Shown here in pieces: positions 1 to 5,457 of a stretch of 5,457 nucleotides of DNA; position 1 is the first letter of the stretch; each line of letters starts with the position of its first letter. The notes under the pieces were generated by a model. The model was not told the origin of the DNA and did no database searches. It saw nothing but the letters and a program-made list of their open reading frames with translations. Made by a program: the position numbers and the translations under genes. The DNA is from Glaciimonas sp. (lineage in GTDB: Bacteria > Pseudomonadota > Gammaproteobacteria > Burkholderiales > Burkholderiaceae), in NCBI GenBank assembly GCA_014377145.1, contig JACMQE010000163.1:1-5457 (forward strand), read 5' to 3'.

Positions 1-540
1 CGTATACATGTCGGTAATCGCGGCTTGTCCAATACATGATCTTGCAAGACTGCTATCGCTTGTTGACCATTAAATTTTCCCTCTATCGGCAAACGCGCAA
101 TATCCATTCCATACAGCGTAAATACATATTGATTCACAATCGCAGCATTCCAAGGTGGGCAAAGACCATCGTAACCAAAATAGTTCCCAAACATATCAGG
201 GTCTGCCGCAAACCAACCAGTGAAGTCATTTAAGCCTTGGCGAGCACCCGTAACTGGGCTATTACCGATGATTGGACCGGACTGTCCGCCGAGTGTCACA
301 CTTGAGGCAAGTTTTCCGATACTTTTTCCCATCTTGATTAACATTATCGCTGCGCGAAGGAGCATCGGGGACGTGGCAGATGAACGCCAGCGATTGTGTC
401 CCCGCAGGTAAATCGCTTCAGCCAAAGTGAAGGTTATGATTACTAGATAAAGCCACGTGCGTGACGTTATCCATACTGTCGAAAGCAAACTCACCGGGAA
501 TTGCTGCGCCATTGTTAAAGGATGCAATGCAGAATTTTAT
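1..540 (-). pseudogene. PEBP / YbhB-YbcL-family protein, degraded and cut by the left edge
   Basis: Members of this family (phosphatidylethanolamine-binding, Raf-kinase-inhibitor-like) are small ligand-binding proteins whose role in bacteria is poorly defined. Three consecutive minus-strand frames together give a recognisable protein. The N-terminal part (540 to about 325) reads SFNNGAAIPGEFAF and later SDLPAGTQSLAFICHVPDAPSR. The middle part (about 330 to 27) reads GARQGLNDFTGWFAADPD, FGYDGLCPPWN and IARLPIEGKFNG. The last stretch returns to a third frame (AITDMYT). Damage seen: the start position is ATA (540-538) behind a good AGGA site (551-548); a TGA (420-418) stands where the family has the Trp of an xWSD motif; a frame change near 330-320 coincides with loss of roughly 20 residues that normally hold the FHW pocket motif; another 1-nt shift lies near 26-22. 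The ligand-site DPDxPSR motif reads VPDAPSR. A weak -10 (TATACT, 570-565) precedes it. The family call is firm; a working product is very unlikely. Confidence 0.88.
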
Positions 541-644
541 GCTTATGTCCTGTTTTTATTTTCCAGTATAGACAAAATGTTAACTTAAATAATACGTGAT
601 TCATCTTTCATGATTAAGAATGTGACCGCTGCCGTCAGCTCAAT

Positions 645-1039
645 TTACAGCCAAAAGGTGACGAGGCAATTATTAGTCAGCGTCACTTTCATATCGGCGC
701 CAAACTGGCCGGTAGCGACCTGTGGATGCTTCGTCATTGCCCGATCAACAAAATAAGTAAACAACGACGTCCATCTTCAGGTGATGCGGCTGGCATGAAA
801 GGCGGGCGGGTACCACTGCAAGTATCCGCCGGCTACATTATTGAAGCTGCGATTCATCTTGCCTACCTCATCGGCGGAAACCCAATAACCAAGTAATTTG
901 GTTAATAACGCATCAGCCTGTTTTTTGGTATAACCGCGTCGGCATACACCAACACCATCAGACCGATATTAATGGCACCGACAGTAGCGCCGTCAACCAT
1001 TACGTTGGCATGACTTATGCTTTGAATTAGGACAATCAA
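645..1039 (-). pseudogene. dtd: D-aminoacyl-tRNA deacylase, degraded (dtd pseudogene)
   Basis: Intact Dtd is a cytosolic dimer that hydrolyses D-Tyr and other D-amino acids (and Gly) from mischarged tRNA. Here the family sequence is recovered from three minus-strand frames. The first (from TTG 1039) gives SHANVMVDGATVGAI and GLMVLV. The second (from about 938) gives KQADALLTKLLGYWV and VGKMNRS, then [16 protein letters not shown]. The third (from about 764) gives [20 protein letters not shown] and ends VTFWL-stop at 647-645. One-base losses fit at about 940-938 and 766-764. An in-phase-restoring deletion of about 13 codons at about 820 removed the SQFTLAADT block that carries the catalytic SQxTL motif. 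The second signature, NxGPxT, reads NNCLVT. The gene lies 23 bp behind tyrS, with a purine-rich AGGGG (1053-1049) still in place, so it was probably cotranscribed with tyrS. TTG may be the native start or a decayed ATG. Confidence 0.93.
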
Positions 1040-1062
1040 TTTAAGACACCCCTAAAAATAGG

Positions 1063-2352
1063 TCAGGACAGCGTCACTCGGGCAAACTTACGCTTGCCTA
1101 CTTGCACCACCAACTTTCCAGACTGTACTTTCAAGGCTTTATCGCTGATGGTAGTGCCATCGATTCGCACGCCGCCCTGCTCTACCATCCGTAATGCTTC
1201 TGAACTTGATAAACACAAATTAGCTTGTTTCAGTAACTGGCCTATCCCGAGCGGTGCACCGCTTAAGCTAAACTCCGGGATATCGTCAGGAATCCCGCCT
1301 TTGGCGCGATTGTTGAAATCGGCCAGCGCTTCTTCCGCCGCGTGCTGGTTATGGAAACGTGCGACGATTTCCTGCGCTAGCGCTACTTTGATATCGCGCG
1401 GATTTTGACCATCAGCGACTTGCGCCTTGTAATCGGCAATATCAGCTATTGACTTGAACGACAGCAGTTCGTAATAACGCCACATCATGACGTCGGAAAT
1501 ACTCATGAGCTTGGCGAACATAGTATTGCCATGTTCGGTAATGCCGATATAGTTGCCCTTTGACTTCGACATCTTATCCACGCCATCCAAGCCCTCAAGC
1601 AACGGCAGGGTGAGGATGCATTGTGGTTCCTGACCGTATTCCTTTTGTAGCTCGCGTCCGACTAGCAGATTGAATTTTTGGTCGGTACCGCCTAATTCCA
1701 GATCGGATTCCAATGCAACTGAATCGTAGCCTTGCATCAGCGGATACAACAATTCATGCAGCGAAATGGGCGTCCCTATCTTATAACGCTTCGCAAAATC
1801 TTCCCGTTCTAAAATCCGCGCCACCGTATATTTGGCCGACAACTGAATCATGCCACGCGCACCAAGTTTGTCCGACCACTCCGAGTTGTAGCGAATTTCG
1901 GTCCGCTCCGGATCAAGGACCAAACTAGCTTGGACAAAATAGGTTTTGGCGTTTTCTTCGATTTGCTCACGTGTCAATGGGGGACGCGTAATATTGCGGC
2001 CAGATGGATCGCCAATCAGGGAGGTGAAATCCCCAATCAGGAGGATGACGTTGTGGCCCAGATCTTGCAGCTGGCGCATCTTATTCAGCACAACGGTGTG
2101 ACCGAGATGCAAATCTGGCGCAGTCGGATCAAGTCCAAGTTTGATGCGTAAAGGCTTGCCGGTTTGCTCAGAGCGGTCCAACTTACGTGCAAAATCTGCT
2201 TCGATCAATAATTCATCAACGCCGCGCTTGGTGAGCGCCAACGCTTCCTGCACCTTATCGGACAGAATCAATGATTTTTTTACAGCGTCAGTTGCTAGCG
2301 AGGACCCCGCAACAGGCATATTGGGCACATTATTTTGAGGAGGTAGAGACAT
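1063..2352 (-). CDS. tyrS: Tyrosyl-tRNA synthetase
   Basis: Charges tRNA-Tyr with tyrosine in the cytosol; a class I aminoacyl-tRNA synthetase, essential for translation. The 429-residue frame is uninterrupted and of normal length for the bacterial family (about 400-430). Visible landmarks in order: a variable N-terminal extension (1-30); the HIGH-type motif as HLGHT (82-86) following GLDPTAPD; the tyrosine-site region with GYDS (208-211) and GGTDQKFN (221-228); the KMSKS loop (260-264) after GLDGVD; and a C-terminal S4-like RNA-binding domain (about 380-425) containing GGVRIDG and ending VGKRKFARV. The start at ATG 2352 has only a poor upstream purine stretch. A downstream ATG at residue 12 is possible, since the first ~25 residues are not conserved. 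It is transcribed divergently from the M23 peptidase gene and is the first gene of a former tyrS-dtd unit. All catalytic motifs are intact, so I expect a working enzyme, in contrast to its neighbours. Confidence 0.98.
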   Translation of the reverse strand: MSLPPQNNVPNMPVAGSSLATDAVKKSLILSDKVQEALALTKRGVDELLIEADFARKLDRSEQTGKPLRIKLGLDPTAPDLHLGHTVVLNKMRQLQDLGHNVILLIGDFTSLIGDPSGRNITRPPLTREQIEENAKTYFVQASLVLDPERTEIRYNSEWSDKLGARGMIQLSAKYTVARILEREDFAKRYKIGTPISLHELLYPLMQGYDSVALESDLELGGTDQKFNLLVGRELQKEYGQEPQCILTLPLLEGLDGVDKMSKSKGNYIGITEHGNTMFAKLMSISDVMMWRYYELLSFKSIADIADYKAQVADGQNPRDIKVALAQEIVARFHNQHAAEEALADFNNRAKGGIPDDIPEFSLSGAPLGIGQLLKQANLCLSSSEALRMVEQGGVRIDGTTISDKALKVQSGKLVVQVGKRKFARVTLS

Positions 2353-2397
2353 AGTTTATTTCTAGCTTGTACCAAAGTAGGTTCTAAAAGTCGCTGC

Positions 2398-2426
2398 ATT
2401 ATCCAATGACGCAAGACGTTCAGCAA
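2398..2426 (-). promoter_or_regulatory. Candidate tyrS promoter
   Basis: On the minus strand, TTGCTG (2426-2421) and GATAAT (2403-2398) are separated by 17 bp. The -10 box is close to the sigma-70 consensus; the -35 box matches only in its first half. Transcription would begin about 40 bp before the tyrS start. The call is from sequence resemblance alone. Confidence 0.3.
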
Positions 2427-2499
2427 ATCTGGAGTCAAGCCTCGAAGACACGTTTTACAGGGATTTATTTAACACTTTAAAAATCTGTATTTTAAGATC

Positions 2500-2508
2500 T
2501 GATAAAAT
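2500..2508 (+). promoter_or_regulatory. Candidate extended -10 promoter of the M23 peptidase gene
   Basis: TGATAAAAT matches the extended -10 pattern TGnTATAAT at all but one specified base. No convincing -35 box sits 17 bp upstream, which is acceptable for extended -10 promoters. It would give a leader of about 85-90 nt that contains the hairpin at 2532-2560. The -10 box also forms the right arm of a 6-bp inverted repeat with ATTTTA at 2489-2494. An alternative start is TTTACA (2454-2459) with TTTAAA (2476-2481), spacing 16. Neither can be settled from sequence. Confidence 0.35.
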
Positions 2509-2531
2509 AATGGCCGGTCCTCTAAACCCCT

Positions 2532-2560
2532 GCTTTAGTTTCAAACAACAAAACTAAGGC
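2532..2560 (+). repeat. 10-bp inverted repeat (hairpin) in the peptidase leader
   Basis: GCTTTAGTTT (2532-2541) pairs with AAACTAAGGC (2551-2560) around a 9-nt AC-rich loop; nine pairs are Watson-Crick and one is G-T. No T-run follows on either strand, so it is not a standard terminator. It lies between the proposed promoter and the start codon at 2603. It could be an mRNA leader structure, a protein-binding dyad or chance; function unknown. Confidence 0.45.
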
Positions 2561-2602
2561 AACTAGAATCGGTACAAACGGCAAATTTTAACGTATAGCA
2601 TC

Positions 2603-3994
2603 ATGTCCTTTAAAGATAAATTCATGAACCTTCGTCCCAATGTCAAACTGTTGACTGGTTCATCACATAAAACCCGTATTATTTCCGCCTCTGCCTTGTT
2701 CCTGGTTGTTTGCGCCTTTGGGGCCGCAGGCGTAGCACCGATCACGCCGGATACATCTGACATTCAAGTCAGGGCCATTACAGAAGAATTAATGCTGCCA
2801 AGCTTACATCAGCAAATTACTGCACTTGAATCACAAGATCATTTGTACGTTGCCGAAGACAAAATGCGCGCCGGCGATACCTTGGCAGCGCTGATGACGC
2901 GTTTGGGCATTAACGATACTGAAGCTGCCAATTTCATCAAATCAGACAGCACTGCGCGTAGTATGTTGCGCCTCAAACCCGGTAGTGTGGTGCAGGCACA
3001 AACCGATAACGAAGGTGATTTGCAATGGTTGCGTGCGATACAGACAAATGGAAAGAATATCCCTAAAAATCTGGTATTGACACGCCATGGCGAAAAATTT
3101 AATGCAATCGAAGAAACATCAGCTTTAGAAACTCGTGTTGAAATGCGTTCAGGCATAATTCGTTCATCGTTATTTGCCGCTACCGATGATGCCGACATTC
3201 CAGATACCGTGTCAGCGCAGGTTGTCGAGATGTTTGGCACCAATATTAATTTTTCATCCGATTTGAAACGTAGCGATCGTTTTAACGTCGCTTACGAGAC
3301 TTTTTGGCAAAACGGTCAGTTTGTGCGCGCTGGCCGTATCTTGGCCGGTGAATTCTTGAATGCTGGAAAAACCTTTCAGGCAGTCTGGTTTGATGATCCA
3401 AAAAGTACGCAGGGTGGCGGCTATTATGGTTTTGACGGTTCATCTTTGAAACAAGCATTTTTGAAATCACCATTGGCGTTTACACGGATTTCGTCAGGTT
3501 TTTCCATGCGTACTCATCCGATTTTTGGCCGCTGGAAAATGCATAGCGGCGTCGATTTTGCCGCGACAACAGGCACACCGATCCATGCAGCGAGTGATGG
3601 GGTAGTAGATTTTGTCGGTATACAAAATGGCTATGGCAACGTGATTATCCTCAAACATGCTGGAAATATTACGACCGTATATGCCCATATGAGCCGTTTC
3701 GCACAGGGCTTCCGCCGTGGTAGCAAGATTAGCCAGAGCGATGTTATCGGTTTTGTCGGCATGACCGGCTGGGCGACCGGTCCGCATTTGCACTATGAGT
3801 ATCGGGTTGCAGACAAGCCAGTTGATCCGATGTCGGTCGTCGCACCTACAATGCAGGCTCTTAGTGGAGAAAAACTACAACGTTTTCGTGCGGTAGCCAG
3901 TGATATGTCACATCGCTTTGCCCTGCTGCAAACCAATACAACCGTGGCAATCAATAACGCCATACTGGCAAACTCAAAATCATCTCGCACCTGA
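2603..3994 (+). CDS. M23 (LytM-type) peptidoglycan endopeptidase, membrane-anchored
   Basis: Predicted zinc metallopeptidase that cuts peptide cross-links of peptidoglycan in the periplasm, allowing wall expansion or cell separation. The 463-residue frame is intact. A short basic N-terminus is followed by one hydrophobic segment (about 25-47), a signal anchor or uncleaved signal. Residues about 84-130 (DKMRAGDTLAALMTRLGI...) look like the LysM/OapA-like module of MepM-type proteins. Residues about 175-290, including RSDRFNVAYE and GGGYYGFDG, resemble the Csd3/MepM intermediate domain. The catalytic M23 domain (about 293-412) has HxxxD as HSGVD (H314, D318), the conserved YAH (H362) and HLH (H395, H397) before YEYR, so all metal ligands and the catalytic His are present. 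No good Shine-Dalgarno is seen before ATG 2603; ATG 2624 (Met8) is an alternative. It is divergent from tyrS and 57 bp upstream of the anmK remnant. I assign no symbol because MepM-like paralogues are hard to separate. Confidence 0.95.
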   Translation: MSFKDKFMNLRPNVKLLTGSSHKTRIISASALFLVVCAFGAAGVAPITPDTSDIQVRAITEELMLPSLHQQITALESQDHLYVAEDKMRAGDTLAALMTRLGINDTEAANFIKSDSTARSMLRLKPGSVVQAQTDNEGDLQWLRAIQTNGKNIPKNLVLTRHGEKFNAIEETSALETRVEMRSGIIRSSLFAATDDADIPDTVSAQVVEMFGTNINFSSDLKRSDRFNVAYETFWQNGQFVRAGRILAGEFLNAGKTFQAVWFDDPKSTQGGGYYGFDGSSLKQAFLKSPLAFTRISSGFSMRTHPIFGRWKMHSGVDFAATTGTPIHAASDGVVDFVGIQNGYGNVIILKHAGNITTVYAHMSRFAQGFRRGSKISQSDVIGFVGMTGWATGPHLHYEYRVADKPVDPMSVVAPTMQALSGEKLQRFRAVASDMSHRFALLQTNTTVAINNAILANSKSSRT

Positions 3995-4051
3995 CGCTTT
4001 GTTAAGCATTCAATCGTTTCAAAAAACTATTGATGGAGCAGTCCTTGTAAA

Positions 4052-5243
4052 ATGAAGCGATTCAACAACAGGTTTTTTATGACTGCGCAAAACGCACACA
4101 CCATTTTATTCCTCGGACTAATGTCGGGCACCAGCCTGGATGGCATAGATGGTGTCATTGCCTCTTTCTCAAGCGACAACACAAAACAGCACTCGGCGGT
4201 GACCTTCACTTCAGCATATACACCTTTTTCTGCCTCGCTGCGGAGAGAATTGATGTCACTGCAACGGGCTGGCGAGAATGAAATCGAGCTTGGAGCATTA
4301 GTCGGCAATACGCTAGCGACGCATTATGCTGCTTGTGTCGAGCGCTTATTAATCGATGCGGGCCTGAGTGCCGATCAAATACGCGCCATTGGTGTGCATG
4401 GACAGACCATCCGCTATCGGCCAGAGTTGGGGTTTACCCGCCAAACCAATAATCCAGCATTACTGGCAGAGCTCACAGGGATTGATGTTATCGCCGATTT
4501 CTGCAGCTGCGATATCGCCGCTGGTGGTCAGGGCGCACCATTAGTTCCAGCCTTCCTCCACCAAGCAGTGTTTGCTAATCCAGCAGAGACCCGCGTGGTA
4601 TTGAATATTTTGAGGGAATAGCCAATGTCAGTATGTTGCGCCAACAAGCAACTGGCGGGAGACCAACGCTCGATATCGGCTTTGATACAGGGCCGGGGAA
4701 TATATTGATGGATCTCTGGATCAAGCTGAATCAGAGCAAGGATATGATGAAAATGGTGCCTGGGCAGCAAGTGGCAAGTCGCTTCCACTATTACTAAAAG
4801 CCTTTTTGAACGAACCTTATTTTGCGTTAACCTCGCCTAAAAGCACAGGCTGCGACTTGTTTAATGAAGCGTGGCTAGCCGCAAAACTGGCGCATTTCCC
4901 GCAATTTTTGCCCGCCGATGTCCAAGCTACAATAGCAGCACTGACAGCAACAACGATTGCCGATGCCATCGTGCGACACGCGAAGGATGCAAAGGTGATC
5001 TATGTTTACGGTGGCGGAGCTTATAACCCTTACCTGATAAAAATGCTAGGCTAATCAATCGACCAGCATGGTTCTGCCGCCGAATTAGAATCGACCGAAG
5101 CAATCGGTATAGCCCCCAACCATGTAGAGGCGTTGGCCTTTGCGTGGCTGGCGCAACGTTTTGATTTACGACAACCAGGCAACTTACCCAGCGTAACGAG
5201 CGCCGCTGGTCCCCGCATTTTGGGAGTACTGTACCCAGCATGA
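4052..5243 (+). pseudogene. anmK: Anhydro-N-acetylmuramic acid kinase, frameshifted (anmK pseudogene)
   Basis: Intact AnmK uses ATP to open and phosphorylate 1,6-anhydroMurNAc from wall turnover, giving MurNAc-6-phosphate for recycling. The remnant spans the full family length (about 390 codons) without large deletions. Frame A (4052-4621) holds the nucleotide-binding GLMSGTSLDGID, GVHGQT and AAGGQGAPLVP, then ends prematurely. A shift at about 4607-4615 leads to frame B with GFDTGPGN (4678-4701), the motif with the catalytic Asp. A one-base shift at about 4735-4737 leads to frame C with GYDENGAWAASGK, EPYFAL, KSTGCDLFN and YGGGAYN. An in-frame TAA (5052-5054) follows. The same frame then continues VEALAFAWLAQRF, PGNLPS and LGVLYPA to TGA 5241-5243. 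The FRxRD motif reads FCSCD. ATG 4079, with AGG (4071-4073) close by, resembles family starts more than ATG 4052, which has GGAG 13 nt upstream. It was probably cotranscribed with the upstream peptidase gene. The family call is firm; an active kinase is very unlikely. Confidence 0.95.
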
Positions 5244-5264
5244 TAACTACTCAGCGAAACTAAT

Positions 5265-5299
5265 AAAAGGCACTTAGGTAATTTGCCTCAGTGCTTTTT
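5265..5299 (+). terminator. Hairpin terminator after anmK
   Basis: A 14-nt arm at 5265-5278 pairs with 5286-5299 around the loop TAATTTG. It has one G-T wobble and one T-C mismatch, a GCACT/AGTGC core and a run of five T on the plus strand. The left arm starts with AAAA, so minus-strand transcripts would also end in a short U-run. It lies 21 bp past the ancestral anmK stop and is well placed to end the peptidase-anmK transcript. It may also stop a converging gene beyond the right edge. Confidence 0.8.
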
Positions 5300-5457
5300 C
5301 TAACTATTTCAATCAAATCTACCAATGCTACTTAACAGCACCTAACATTTCATAAAACTACTTAGGACCTATTCGAAATCTTATTGCATTTATGTTTATC
5401 TTTGTAAACTGTATAGATAAGAAAAAAGCGATACGATACATAAGTGACATAAGCCAA
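5300..5457. other. AT-rich right end with no identifiable gene
   Basis: No recognisable product is seen. Two short frames run off the edge. One is on the plus strand from ATG 5392 (22 codons, MFIFVNCIDKKK...) with no clear ribosome site. The other is on the minus strand, entering from the edge and closing at a stop near 5364, with a hydrophobic aromatic-rich reading. Either could be the end of a gene outside the window or chance. The string GGACCTATTCGAAATC (5365-5380) resembles the style of some insertion-sequence ends but has no partner in view. Confidence 0.3.

Noticed and set aside
36..411. Plus-strand open frames of 63-65 codons
   Set aside because: They lie opposite the PEBP remnant, match no family, and the minus strand explains the sequence.
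418..420. TGA read as Trp (alternative genetic code)
   Set aside because: TyrS, the M23 peptidase and ancestral anmK all end at TGA exactly where their families end, and intact genes use TGG for Trp. The PEBP gene also has frameshifts and a lost start, so nonsense decay is the simpler reading.
645..1039. Sequencing indels as the sole cause of the dtd break-up
   Set aside because: One-base shifts alone might be errors, but the loss of the SQxTL block and the replacement of NxGPxT cannot be explained that way.
4011..4032. Inverted repeat CAATCGTT / AACTATTG between the peptidase gene and anmK as a terminator
   Set aside because: Only 8 bp with a mismatch, AT-rich, and no T-run follows; more likely chance in an AT-rich spacer.
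4605..4621. Programmed ribosomal frameshift in anmK
   Set aside because: No slippery heptamer or stimulatory structure is evident, AnmK is not known to use recoding, and a second shift plus an in-frame stop follow downstream.
4806..5054. Separate small gene of 82 codons
   Set aside because: It is the middle portion of AnmK in its third frame (KSTGCDLFN, YGGGAYN), with a TTG that is simply an internal Leu codon.

Overview
The window looks like a piece of chromosome from a betaproteobacterium of the order Burkholderiales, probably near the Oxalobacteraceae. I base this on the character of the TyrRS and M23 peptidase proteins and on the divergent order tyrS / M23 peptidase / anmK with dtd behind tyrS. 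The taxonomic call rests on recalled family features, not on a search. Base composition is moderate, with AT-rich spacers. Three of the five recognisable genes are broken, which fits a lineage undergoing gene loss, such as a recently host-restricted bacterium (inference).

Minus strand, reading leftwards from about 2350: an intact tyrS (tyrosyl-tRNA synthetase, 429 aa) is followed after 23 bp by a dead dtd (D-aminoacyl-tRNA deacylase, 1039-645). After a further 104 bp comes a dead PEBP / YbhB-YbcL-family gene that runs off the left edge (540-1). The first kilobase therefore has no intact gene, but it is almost entirely readable gene remains.

Plus strand, reading rightwards from 2603: an intact membrane-anchored M23 (LytM-type) peptidoglycan endopeptidase (463 aa) is followed 57 bp later by a nearly full-length anmK (anhydro-N-acetylmuramic acid kinase). 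That gene is broken by two frameshifts and one in-frame stop. A clear hairpin terminator lies 21 bp past the ancestral anmK stop. The last ~160 bp are AT-rich with no gene I can identify.

The 250-bp spacer between tyrS and the peptidase gene is the divergent promoter region. It holds an extended -10 candidate, a 10-bp hairpin in the presumed peptidase leader, and a weak promoter candidate for tyrS.

In functional terms, the essential aminoacylation gene and the cell-wall hydrolase survive. The accessory quality-control enzyme (Dtd), the PEBP protein and the wall-recycling kinase (AnmK) have been lost, at visibly different stages of decay. I see no previously undescribed system here; the main interest is the stepwise pseudogenisation.
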